A stretch of DNA of 64,000 nucleotides, from contig JBLDXI010000017.1 of NCBI GenBank assembly GCA_047495785.1, positions 806,001 to 870,000 on the forward strand, in the 5' to 3' direction. The first letter of the stretch is position 1. Each line of letters begins with the position of its first letter. Both the position numbers and the translations under genes were made by a program. Under the pieces are notes generated by a model. It did no database searches, was not told where the DNA came from, and saw only the letters and a program-made list of their open reading frames with translations. Source of the stretch: Lepidodermella squamata. Its lineage: Eukaryota > Gastrotricha. Shown here one piece after another: positions 37,826 to 49,173 of the stretch.

Positions 37826-39752
37826 TCAAGTAGTATCCATCCAAGTCTCGAGGGCGTTATGTCCCGGCGGAGGTTTAGCGTCAATGCTGCAAGCAGTAGG
37901 TTTGTCTGCGTCTTCTTCGTAAGCCATTATGACTGAGCGATAAGCTTCTGGAATTGTGCCTTTGTTGACCATTTCGATGAGATCCTTCTTAAGACTGGAT
38001 TCGATCGGCAATCGCTTTTCGTATTTTTGAACAAGTTGGAAAGGAAACAAAATGACGTCTTTGTTGTAGCGCTTGGCGACGAAAGTATGAAAAGCCAAGT
38101 CGAAAGTTTTCTTGGTTTGGAGATAATTAGGGTAGTCTTTCTCGTATCTGAACCAACATGGCTCCGACCATTTAACATCATTTTTCTGTTCGTCTTGCAA
38201 ATACTGAGCGAACTTTGGTGACTTGTCAAAGCTGAAGAAGCTTGCAAATTGCATTTCAGTTATGCTGTATGGTTTCACTTTCAAGCGGTTTGGTGTTTCC
38301 TCGCCGTACACTTCGAGTCTCAGATCAGCATCAATCGGAGCCTTCCGCGACGCGGCCACGATTTCTCTCCATTCCTTTGAATAGCTGATGTTGACTCGTT
38401 TCTTAGCTTCCCTTTCAATAGTGGCATGCACGGAATCACATTCCATTTGCGAGTGGCCCGGCTCGAAAAACTTGTGATCGATGACTTTGAGATTACCTTT
38501 GGAGTTGGACAAGGCTGCGAATAAAGCGTTGACAATGTACTGAGATTTGTTTTGGCTTCCAGTGCTGTCGCTCCATAGAATCAACTGCTCAACTTCGTCA
38601 GGAATCATTTCAGTGATGAATTTATAGAGACATGAACCAACTTCATCCGTCCCACGACCCCCTTCTGTTTGATCCCACATGAAACAGTAGACATCTTTTG
38701 ATGAAGTATCGTAGAAAGTCAGGTTTGAGGTGTGGAACTTTTTTTTGTACATTATCGAGCAGCAAGGGCTTTCGAGGATTGACTGCATATCAAACTGGAT
38801 GCACAAGATCAATCCTTTCGACTGTTTTGCTAGAATTTTGTCAGCATTCTTGGCATCTCTGTTGGATTCGTGGTTCCGTTTCTCCACGATCACTTCATGG
38901 GTGAACAGTTCATCCGGCAAAGTCGCAAATCGTGTGCATTTCTTGCAGGTGTCCTTTTTGGGATGACTGAAAGCGAGATTGGGAAAAGATCTCTTGAATA
39001 TGGATCGGTAAGTAGCGTATTTGACGGGTTTCTCATCAGTACGCAGAGCCCAGTTTTGGTGTGCTATGCAGTACATTCGATGTATTTCCTTCAGATTGAG
39101 CGCGGACCCGAGATATTGCTTGCTAGTTTGACTTCTCGCATAATGACTGTCTAATCGCTCGAAAGAAGTGATGTGCTGATAAACAAATTTGTAAGAATTA
39201 TCGCTGGTGGTATTCGGCGGCTTATGGCGACCGCGTTGATCTGGTATGATGTAGAAGCCGTCTTCGACTTTTTTCTCAACAGTTGTGTTTATAATTTATA
39301 AAAGCGCGAGTTTCATCGAGTGCCTTCAGAAAGAAAGACCTGCATACTTCGATTGAGTCCCTAGATTGTGAAGGCGAAGGGGTTGCCAAGTAGTTGCCTG
39401 GTAAGTAATAATCAAATCTTCGAGGACCATTCTCTCGTTTCTGTTTATAACTGACGTAACGGTTGATGAATGCTCGTCTAGCGTCGATAGATGCTCGGGA
39501 CCAGTAAGTGTTAAAGCATTGTTTGACTGAATTTTCATTGAATTTCAAGGAGCATTTACGCCAGCAACCACACTTGAAGTAAACAGGCTTACGACCGGAA
39601 TTAAACTTAGCGCTAACCCCTTTATCTGACTGACGGTAGGGTTTCCCAGAGTTGCGCTTGCGTTTTCTTTCCATCGCTTGTTTGGATGGGCGGTGTCTAG
39701 AATCCACTATCCTCGGAGGAAACTGTTTCAGCCAATGGTCGTTATCAGTCAT
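37826..39752 (-). pseudogene. Transposon-type gene (DUF7869-like), frameshifted
   Basis: Two frames carry successive parts of one protein. The first part (39276-39752) begins MTDNDHWLKQFPPR, has basic motifs and a CGCWRKC segment, and leads to EVCRSFFLKALDETRAF. The second runs to 37826. It contains PDQRGRHKPPN, HITSFERLDSHYAR, HPKKDTCKKC, the acidic LWSDSTGSQNKSQ and FEPGHSQMECDSVHATIER. This order is typical of large, intronless, repeated genes in arthropods and cnidarians (DUF7869 family), generally thought to be mobile-element derived. The frames are separated by a shift at 39288-39301, where TTTATAA is present twice in tandem; one copy would make the frame continuous. The acidic residues suggest a nuclease-like core, an inference from pattern only. 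I did not identify terminal repeats. Confidence 0.75.
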
Positions 39753-41656
39753 CAGCTCAAATCGTTGTTAAAAATGAAACGTTGAATGCTTTAGTCCTAA
39801 ATGACAAGCGTCATAAATTAAAATGTCAAGGATAGAAAACAGGGAGTTGTCGAAAGCCGAATTGCCAATCTGAGAAGTTCTGTTCTTGACCTAAGGCTGT
39901 ATGACCTCAGAGTTACAGCTACCGATGAAGGATTGCCCAACTGAGTAAAGATGGAAGTTAAAGTGGCCAGTAATCGGGAGTTTTAAATATCATAACAAAG
40001 CGATAGGTTCACTTTGTAAATTGCTGTGAAAGGTATTTATCAGCCAAAACATAAACCAGGATTCCAATATATTCCAATATATCGCGTTAGTTTTAACTGC
40101 AGCAGAAACTTGGGATGGGGTTATCCCAGTCGTATAAAAGCTGACCCTAGCACGTGAGTAGCATGTGATCGAACGGCCTAGGCATCTCAAAATCACCGTG
40201 TTCAATCCCAATAACCGCAACATCAATCATCCATGCATTGAATGCGGCGTTTATCAAGCTGACAGGAAGGGTTGACAGGAAGCGTGAAACCGCCAAGCAA
40301 ATCCTCCCTTCTGGAATGGGCCGCCATTCACCGGTAATATATGGTAAAGATGTGGCTACTCAGCGGCCAAAGCAATCATGGGTATAGTCGGCTCCTAAGC
40401 ATTGTGAAGATGGCATGCGTCTGATACCAAATGCTACATTTTAAAAGGCAATAAAGAGTACTTCTGGTTAGATCTAATTAAGAGACTGTTTCGATTGTTC
40501 GTAGGGCTTCGACCTTCGACCGTTAGTAGATTGTAGGATTCACGCAAGATCGATAAGTCTATAGTTTCCGTCTAAGTAGCTGTCAAGTTCTAGGTGGAGT
40601 TTGAGCCCCAAACCGACAAACTTGGCTATCTTTGATCAGAAGTTGTGTTGTGTTTTGGAGGTGGTTGTTTGAGGAAAAGGGCGATAGTTTCAAATTATCC
40701 AGGGGCCCAAACCACATTATCAGCTTGATAAACGCCACAACAACGAAATAATGGAATATTTTCCCAACAGAGTAGCCAGCAGCCACTTTCGGAATCTCAG
40801 CCGAAACAACCTTTCTACCCTATTTTTGCTGAAACCTCAAAACAGGAGTTTAACTTTGTGGTAAGCTCAGATTTCACTAAACTCCTAAAGAATCTGATAA
40901 GAAGCCTCTATCAATCTATCGGAGATTCTAATCTTTCCAGAAGAAAATTTCGCTGCGATTTAAAATGGACAACTATGGAAAACATTCCTACTCCGTCCCA
41001 TGAACAGACCAGGTCAGAATTACTAAAATCGTGGGTAATTTAAAGCACATGCTTTCAATGTCCTACTTTCAGCAAAAATGATGCGGGAGATCTAAGAAAG
41101 AATGATGATAAAAATGAAAAAACAAGAGAACAAAATGCGCAAATATACCATGTTACTGCGGAAGAATCGATCGCTCTCGTCTGAGTGCATTCTCTTGTGC
41201 ATGCACCAAAATGCTATTAGCCCTGTGTATAACCATATACTCGCATATACTCCGCACAGTTTTTATGGGCGTATATCAGAATGCAGCCTATCGGTCTGTT
41301 TTAGCGCAAAACCATCGATATGCCGTTTCTCAAGTGCTTTTTTACCATAATCACCAGAGGTTCAGGCATCATATCGTCAAGGAAAAGCTCACAGGTAAAG
41401 CAACAAAGGCGATTTCCACTCTCGAAAATTTAACTCTAGGGCGAAACGAATTTAACCATATCAAGCTCAAGGTATGGTAGCTTAACTGGACGAGGTGGAT
41501 GAAATTAGGGCACTGGGCTCCTCTGTTTTGGCCAATCAGCATAAATCAGCAATAAATAAATAAAGTAGCCGGACTCGCCGAAACCGGCATTCGATAGCCC
41601 GAGAACGCCTCTATAATCCTGCCCTTGTCAACTAACTTCTTAAAATTTGCTTGGGT

Positions 41657-41768
41657 GGCAAAGTTTGAAAACCTCAAAAAGCGGCCGAATGTAGGGTACA
41701 GTGCTCTCTTGTCATACATTCGCTGCACCCTAAATTCGGCAACTTTTTCGGTTTTTCAAACCTTGCTA
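41657..41768. repeat. Imperfect inverted repeat (hairpin)
   Basis: The arm 41657-41703 and the reverse complement of 41721-41768 agree at roughly four of five positions, including CCGAATNTAGGGT and TTTGAAAA. The loop is under 20 nt. The 8-mer TTGTCAAC occurs at 41625-41632 and 41783-41790 and may be a target-site duplication. A small foldback element is the simplest reading; a hairpin RNA precursor is the alternative. Confidence 0.5.
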
Positions 41769-42296
41769 GAGGTTCGCTGCATTTGTCAACCGCTTCAGTT
41801 TCGGATCAACTAAATATTGTCAAGGTAACAAGGCGGAACAAGTGCGAACCAGTCTGTCAAAAACGGTTTACCAGCTGAATCGCCTCGACACCGAAGAGTT
41901 GGTTGACATAGATAAACCATGGCATAAAGATAACATCGTTTATTGTGTCCTCGTTAGCATCTTCAGTAAATCATCAGACATGAACTCTCTATCTACTGCT
42001 ATCATTTTAGCTACGATTTCCTTGCGACTAACATAGAGATTGACTCGAAACTGAGCGAAAAAGCTCTGACATAGGAGAATAATCTGGTCCATGTCTTTTT
42101 TTCGTCTTTTTTCGATGCAAAACGTGATCGCTTTGACACTGCGTTCATTTGTCGGTAATAACCGCGATATATTTTGCCTATTTTAAAAGATGTTTATAAG
42201 GGCGTCTACTTAACGTGATTAGCGAATCATTATACACCGAGAGGGAAGATACCTTGCAATCCGGAAATGCAACATTTTCTTAGTCTTTTCTTTCAT

Positions 42297-42716
42297 GAGA
42301 CAATCATTGAAAAAATGACCAGAGTAAGCACTCAAGCTAAAATTTTAGAATCTTCATTGTTATTCAAAGTTGAATTTCTCAAAGCGGATATCTCGGCTGT
42401 TCACCAAATTTTGCACGCATATAGAACGCGAGCTGCTCTTTCGCGTAGTATAAGATTTGAGGTTGGAAACCCAACCGTTGTTACGATACAAAAACCTCTT
42501 TTTCACTATGGTTTTATTTTGACAAGATCAACACTGAGCAGCACTTGCCCACCTCAAATCTTATACCCCGTGAAAGAGCAGCTCGCGTTCTATAAGCATG
42601 CAAAATTTGGTGAACAGCGGAAATATCCGTTTTGAGAAGCACTCGATTTCATACTGCAGATCAAAATTTTAGCTTGAATGCTTACTCTGGTCATTTTTTT
42701 TCTCCAAGGAGACAAT
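42297..42716. repeat. MITE-like foldback element with 8 bp direct repeats
   Basis: Two arms of about 150 bp are inverted copies. ATGACCAGAGTAAGCA near 42315 returns as its reverse complement near 42680-42695. GTTCACCAAATTTTGCA and TATAGAACGCGAGCTGCTCT also appear in both arms. The 8-mer GAGACAAT flanks the structure at 42297-42304 and 42709-42716 in direct orientation. No protein is encoded. The 8 bp duplication suits a non-autonomous hAT-type element, though the termini do not show a classic CAG start. Confidence 0.78.
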
Positions 42717-43835
42717 AAATATAATCATGAGTTGTGATCATTCAAAATGGGAGTTTTGAAAGAATTGAGCTATTTTTCATTTGGATTCGCTTTTGATTTT
42801 CAGCGTTTAAAAGATTGGGTTTGCTGACAGATGGTTGTTGTGGCCAGCCGCAAACCCATATCATGGGAAAAGCCATTATGATCTGTTGTTTACTTGATGT
42901 CACAGCGAGATGATATTACAGCGGACCAGCTTGGCAACCTCTCGTAAGGCAGAGAAATATTCAAGAGATCCGATATACCTACTGCTCGAATTCCTAGCCC
43001 GATTACGACGTCCGCATGCTGGCGTACCAAGCCAGCACTTGGAAATTAGTCGATTTAAATGTTCATTCCAATGCTATGATTGTCATTTTCTTCGCCCTAT
43101 TTAAGCCAGTAACCAATAACATGGCTGAACGATTTGTATTTGGTCTTGAGATTTTGAGAGAAGGCAACTTTAAGCCGTTAAGAATGCTCTAGAGCTTTCT
43201 TGCAAGCCCCTGCTGCTTGCATAGCGTCGTGGTATTCATCTACGTAGCATCGATGTTGGCTGCCCACGGATTGCCAATTTCGCAGGGGAGCCAAGACGGC
43301 AAAAAACAGGTGGGTGATTCAAAGAGTCACTTCACTACACTTGTGGAACTGAGGGAAGAGCTGCTACCGCTAATCTCTAATTTAATCTCTATCAGTCCAA
43401 AGACTTTTTCTCTACTCGCTCGTTTCCGGATACTCAATCGAGGAAAAAGGACCGACAGCCAAGCGAACCGTTAAGGTGGACAATTAAAGATTGATATTTC
43501 CTTTACGCGCTCATAACTCACCGCCCCTGTTAACGCCAAAGATCATTTTATTCTAGCTGTTGTGCAATCGATCAGAGCTTGGCGACCAACGTCGATCGAG
43601 CGAACAACGCTGTGAAGATCGATTTTGGGGGCCTAGTCTATCAAAGCTTACATGCAAACAGCAACGGCTATGAACCACTCTACGCATTACGCATTAAGAT
43701 ATCTCGCAACCGTAAAAGAAAGCTTCTATCGAATTTTTCTGGCGTTACTTGTCCCACTTTCACACGAAACTACCAGAGTATGAACAATACGCGCTCGCTT
43801 TTGCTAAAAAATATTCATCTTGCAGGTTATTACTA

Positions 43836-45978
43836 ATGTGGGTTGCGTTAATTTCTGCTGAATTGTTCATCGCGGTTCTCGTGGCTGCGTCGCTAACTGA
43901 CGATGAAGAAATGGGCTCCGCTTCAGCCGCGGCTGTCTATGAATACGATGCAGAAGAACCTGAGTGGAGAACAAGTATTTAAAACATTATGTTCAATGCT
44001 AATATCAATGCTAATTTCCTATAGCTACTGAGGAGCCAACATTTTTCCGAACCATTATGCCAATCAAGCGGGGACCAAAGTGGGGTGAGAACTATTTTCC
44101 AATTTCTCACTGATAGTTATCAGTTTTACTTGTTTCTTACTTTGTTTCCAGCTCCTCCAGAAAGTGAGCTTTACGAATGGATACGTACCAATTATTCCAA
44201 GTCATGCCGTCCACGGAAAAACGCCATGAAGCCAGTGGAGATCAGTATGTATCTTGATGTCTATGCGATCAATGACATCAAAGAACGGGACCATGCTTTG
44301 TTAATGACCGCAACCCTGAATCTTGCATGGTACGACGAATTCCTAGGTAGGTAGTCATAGGCCATTTTTGCAATTTATTACGGTTGTTTCAATGCAGTTT
44401 GGAACGAAACAAAGTTCAAAAATATTGATCTAATGGTGTTTCCAACCGACCAAATATGGGTGCCGGACTTTGCCATGGTCACTGCGGTTAGTTGAATTTA
44501 TGGTGAAAATCGTTCGCTAAGAATTGGGCGCCGTTTTAGCAAGACATGTATGAACTGAAAATGGCTCGCGGCATCAACGTCAACGTATTCGCGGATGGTT
44601 TGGTGAATTTCAACCCCAAAACAGGCTTCACCACGACATGTCAATTCGATCTGACGTAATTTCATTCTCTCCTCGAAAATTCGGAAATTCAGTGTAATTA
44701 ATACCTTCACCAAGGTTTTTCCCGTTTGATAAGCAACACTGCCGAGTTGCGTTTGAAGCTTGGACTTACCTGCCCCGAGCGACATACTTCACGCTAGTAG
44801 ACCCACCCATTACCTATGGGAAATTTATTTCTAACGAACAGTGGGAACTTACAAATAGCGCGGCTAATGCTTACATCGATTGCCCTGAAAATGCGACGGG
44901 ATCTAATTGCAACTCGGGGGTTCGATCAGAAATTATGTGGCCTTCGTTTCGATTTTAACAATTCATTTTGCAGTGCGAGTTCTTTTTCGATTTGACCCGA
45001 AAATCGAACTACTATAGTTTGAACATAATAGTTCCCGCCATGATTATCAGTGTTGCTGAAGTGGCTACCTTCGCTATTCCGGTGATTATTAACATTGAGC
45101 TTCTGCTCCTTTAACTGTGTAATTTCAGATAGGAGAACCTATGAAAGTTCACATCTCATTCACATGTTTACTGGCGTTCTCAGTATTTCAGGTATGAAGT
45201 TTACTATCAATGACACATTCCAAGCACTATTGTTTTTCCAGACTGCAATAAATGCCGATATGCCTCGAACCTCTGACCATACACGTGACCCAAGCCTTCT
45301 AAATTTTACTCCGACCTTAATGAGTATATGTTTTTAGCATTATTGTCACTCTACATCGTCCTCATCATGATCTACATCGCATTTGCAATTCTTGGCGAGT
45401 CGTTTGTTTTCTTCAGTTTGTCTCTGGCCAAGAGGAAAACGGTAAGTCATCCTTTTTCCAATCCATGTGCTGTAGCATAATTATGCGATCGTATCACCTA
45501 GCCTCTCCCTAGAGCTATCAAGGCTATTTTCGTAGCGCTAGGCAAGCTGCTCCTGATCAGCCGCGAGAAGTTGGAAGAACTCGCTGAAGATGCAAATTAC
45601 GAGTCGAGTGAATCAACAGCGTCCGAAGCTGGGAGCCCTTACATGCCAAAATCAATCAGAGCTGCCATCCAAAAAACCAGCGGTTTTAAATCGATGGAAG
45701 ACAAATACGGAATGAGTAACACAAGCGTCCCACCTGTAATCGAAAGAAATGGCTATGATAAAATGATAAATCTAGACCCATTGGACGCCCCTGCTGCTAA
45801 TCAAGAAGTGCATGCCCGTGATTGGTTCTACGTGGCACTGGTCGCATCTCGCCTGACCTGCGTTATTTACATCATCCTGCTTGGTCTCACCCCTATCATC
45901 ATGTTTGCTTTCATACCATCATCTCAGTATACGACACTATCGCAAATGGGAAACTTCTCAGTCGTACCTGCAAATTGA
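43836..45978 (+). CDS. Cys-loop ligand-gated ion channel subunit, nicotinic-like (copy 1)
   Basis: Eleven exons join in frame: 43836-43974, 44025-44084, 44152-44346, 44398-44486, 44540-44655, 44715-44919, 44974-45081, 45129-45191, 45242-45284, 45338-45441 and 45502-45978. The product is 532 residues. It has a signal peptide-like start, loop A (QIWVPDFAM) and a Cys-loop of exactly 13 residues between the cysteines (TTCQFDLT to KQHC). M1 is LNIIVPAMIISVAEVATFAIP, and M2 follows GEPMK with leucine at 9'. M3 is LSLYIVLIMIYIAFAILG, an intracellular loop has acidic and SIRAAI segments, and M4 is near residues 490-520. The GE-K sequence before M2 is usual in cation-selective channels. The vicinal Cys pair of acetylcholine-binding alpha subunits is not seen, so the ligand is unknown. 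A near-twin gene follows. Confidence 0.9.
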
Positions 45979-46489
45979 GCCTTAAGACATTTCGTAACTC
46001 AGCACCTAATATCGTTGCTTTATTCTTCAAGTTGATTAATCGAATTCTTGCAGAGTTTTTTAAACTAATAAAATTCATAAACAACATTCAGCAATTTTGC
46101 TAAAAATTGCGATCTCACAGTGGACGCTAGATAGATTAGGAAGTGAAGTTCTTTCGCACAGTTATTGGAAATCCTTCGATCCGGACGTTGAGTAAATATT
46201 TGATCTCACAACATGTGCGAATTCTTGCGGCTACATTCAACTGCGAGATTTGTTTTTGTTTCACCCGATGGCATGCCAGAACTCTTTACATATGTGAGGG
46301 AAAGTCTAAATTTTCCTCAGGTAATTGGCTCCTGAATATTTATGAACGCAAGTCTTCGCATAAACCGTTAGTTCTCTTTTTTACATTTTGCATGAGATTC
46401 GTGCTTTGATTTGTATCAACTTGATCTCGAACAGTTTTCCACATCACTTGATAAACTTCAATACATTCGATACCGACAGTATAGTCAGC
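45979..46489. other. Intergenic region between the receptor genes
   Basis: This holds the 3' UTR of copy 1 and the promoter of copy 2. It is A/T-rich, and TATAG lies directly before the copy 2 start region. No other feature was recognised. Confidence 0.4.
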
Positions 46490-48668
46490 ATGTTACGGTG
46501 GACAAGCCCTGTGTCACTCGTAGCCATTTGTCTTATCAAGATTACTACGACTCAGCCCTCCGAGAGCTCCTCATTCGCCGAGCCCATCGGTGGTAATTCG
46601 GCGAATTCAGATGTTGCTGATGGATGGGCAGGTGAGATTCTCCCGAGGTAATCTCCTTTACTAAATTTGAATAAATAGAGCCAACGGAGGGACCGGCGGC
46701 GGTGAGAACTTTGAAACCGAGAAAAGGTGCCTTGTGGGGTGAGCTAAGAGAAAGCCATTAAAATATGTTATTAATTGACATTTCCGTCACAGCCCCTCCC
46801 GAGGGAGAATTATACGAGTTTATTCGGCAAAATTATTCAAGTTCGTGCCGGCCACGGAAAAATGCAATGAAACCAGTTGAGATTAACATGTGGATGGATA
46901 TTTTCGCCATAAACGATATCAAAGAGAAGGACCATGCCCTTATTATGACGGCAACGCTGAACTTGGTTTGTTGCTATCAAGCAATATTACGAGAAACCAG
47001 CTTATCTTTCTTTTTACTAGGTGTGGATTGACGAGTTTCTGAGTCAGTTCGGCTTTGATTGAAATTAACTTGATTGAAACCAATTTTGATCCATTAGGGT
47101 GGAATGATACGAAGTTTAGAAACATTGATCTCATGGTATTTCCAACCGACCAAATATGGGTCCCTGATTTCGCCATGGTCACTGCGGTAAGATTGAAGTA
47201 TATAATCATGATCAGTTATACTGGACGCATTTTACAGCACGATATGTATGAGCTGAAATTGGCTAGAGGAATCAACGTCAATGTCTACAGCGATGGAACA
47301 GTTAATTTTAACCCGAAAACTGGGTTTTCAACAACGTGTCAGTTCGACTTGACGTAAATCAAGCCAAGATGGAATAACAAGTTTCAAAATATTATATTTT
47401 CAAGATATTTCCCATTTGACATCCAGCAATGCCGCATAGCCTTTGAGGCGTGGACCTATCTACCGAAAGCTACTTATTTTACATTAGCAGATCCTCCAAT
47501 TGGGTACCAAAAGTTTATACCAAATGAGCAGTGGGATCTGGCAAACAGTGCAGCTAATGCCTACATCAACTGCCCCGAAAATGCCACTGGTTCGAACTGC
47601 AACGCTGGGGTATGATATTAGCAATATCTTCAAAACTGATAATATGTTCTTGAATTATTGCTTTAGACCGAATTTTTCTTCGACCTTATCAGAAAGTCAA
47701 ACTACTACAATTTGAACATCATTATTCCAGCAGTTATCATAAGCATAGCTGAGCTATCCACTTTCACGATTCCAGTAAGATTTGAGAAATCCACCCATCG
47801 CTTCGTATATGCGCATTATTTCAGATTGGAGAGCCGATGAAGGTTCATATTTCCTTCACGTGCTTACTTGCTTTTTCAGTTTTCCAGGTTAGCCATTTCT
47901 TTACTATCCACATTATATTTGGGCTTAAAATTCACATTTTGCAGACCGCAATTAATGCCGATATGCCGAGGACCTCCGATCACACACGTGAGACTTCTGA
48001 ATTTGTCAGTAATCAGCATTCATCCTGCAACTTATTTTTAGCTTTGCTGTCTATTTATATCGTTTTAATAATGGCGTATATCGCATTTGCAATACTCGGT
48101 GAATCGTTCGTATTCTTCAGCCTCGCTCTAGCCAAGCGGAAGACGGTATTAAAAATTTATTTTACGTTACTCAATTTCATTTTTCGTTTCCCGGAAGCCC
48201 CTTCCCAACTCAATCAAATCACTTTTCATCGGTATCGGCCAATGCCTCTGCATAAGCCGAGAGAAAGTCGAGGAACTTGCTGATGAAATGCTGGATGAAA
48301 CCCATGAACCAGATGAAGACGAGGCGTCACGAAAGGAGATGCCGCGATCCATCCGCGCTGCTATCGGTAAAACAGCCGAATTCAAATCTATGGAAGATAA
48401 ATACGGACTCGGATCTGCCGCGGCACCGGGTGTCGATAAGAATGGTTATGACAACATGATTACAATGGCCTTTCCGCTCGACGCGCCGCTAATCCACCCT
48501 GACGTTCATGCTCGCGACTGGTTTTACGTCGCATTAGTTGCATCGCGTCTCACCTGTGTCGTCTATCTAGTTTTAATTGCAGTTACTCCATTAATTATGT
48601 TCCTTGCCACCCCGAGCGTTCAGCATATCAACAGGGCGCAAATGGGAAATCTTACAGTACGTCCGTGA
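46490..48668 (+). CDS. Cys-loop ligand-gated ion channel subunit, nicotinic-like (copy 2)
   Basis: Twelve exons join in frame: 46490-46631, 46679-46738, 46793-46965, 47021-47042, 47098-47186, 47238-47353, 47405-47609, 47667-47774, 47825-47887, 47945-47987, 48042-48145 and 48198-48668. The product is 531 residues. The Cys-loop again spans 13 residues (TTCQFDLT to IQQC). The M1 to M3 exons have the same lengths as copy 1 (108, 63, 43 and 104 nt), and so have exons 60, 89, 116 and 205. The only structural difference is an extra 55 bp intron (46966-47020) that splits the exon encoding NLVWIDEFL. The M2 exon is almost identical in both copies, so pore properties should be shared. The N-terminus and intracellular loop differ more, which fits subunits specialised after tandem duplication. 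Confidence 0.9.
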
Positions 48669-49173
48669 ATTGCGTGTTACTCCATCGTTGTGTGCCGTGG
48701 ATTCATTTGTGTGGCTCCAATAAAATCAGGAAAAACCATGTCGTGATAATGCGAACACTGGTATTCCCTTAGGGCTTTGTGCCGTTGCGTCGCTCTATAA
48801 AATATAATTTTGACAAACGAGGAAAATTGGGTTGTATATCAATCCTTCAGGCCAGTTTCAAACGGATAAAGATCTCATCCATAATTCAGACCAGGGTTAA
48901 TGACTGTCCCTGAAAATCCCTATGCAGTGAAAGTTTGGCGAATTCCGAAAGGGATAGTAATGATAACAATTAACGATGATTCATCTTGAGAAATGCATCC
49001 TCCCTCAAATTTCAAAATTCTTTTGTACGACGCGGCTGTGAATTCCCAGCCGCACGAAAGTTTGTGCAGCTGTTTTTACCGATCTAACAAAATTATTTTG
49101 TTCGCATCACTGATGTTCCTGGAATTCTGAACAATTCATTCTACAGATTCGCATGACAATTGTCATTTGAATA
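48669..49173. other. Intergenic region
   Basis: Contains the 3' UTR of receptor copy 2 with its poly(A) signal and the upstream region of the lectin gene. A TTCTACAG acceptor-like site lies about 28 bp before the lectin start codon. Nothing else was recognised. Confidence 0.4.
48719..48724 (+). terminator. AATAAA poly(A) signal of receptor copy 2
   Basis: A canonical hexamer about 50 bp past the stop codon. Confidence 0.6.

Larger units (their letters stand above)
39753..43835. other. Gene-poor region with foldback repeats
   Basis: These 4.1 kb separate the transposon-like gene from the first receptor gene. Two inverted-repeat structures (41657-41768 and 42297-42716) are listed separately. 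ATTCCAATAT is tandemly repeated near 40070. A frame at 43253-43474 has a weak hydrophobic start, but no domain or convincing splice context; it could include a 5' exon of the receptor. No tRNA was found. Confidence 0.45.

Noticed and set aside
43217-43474. Frame with a hydrophobic N-terminus before receptor copy 1
   Set aside because: It lacks an ATG at its hydrophobic start, has no recognisable domain, and cannot be joined confidently to the receptor.
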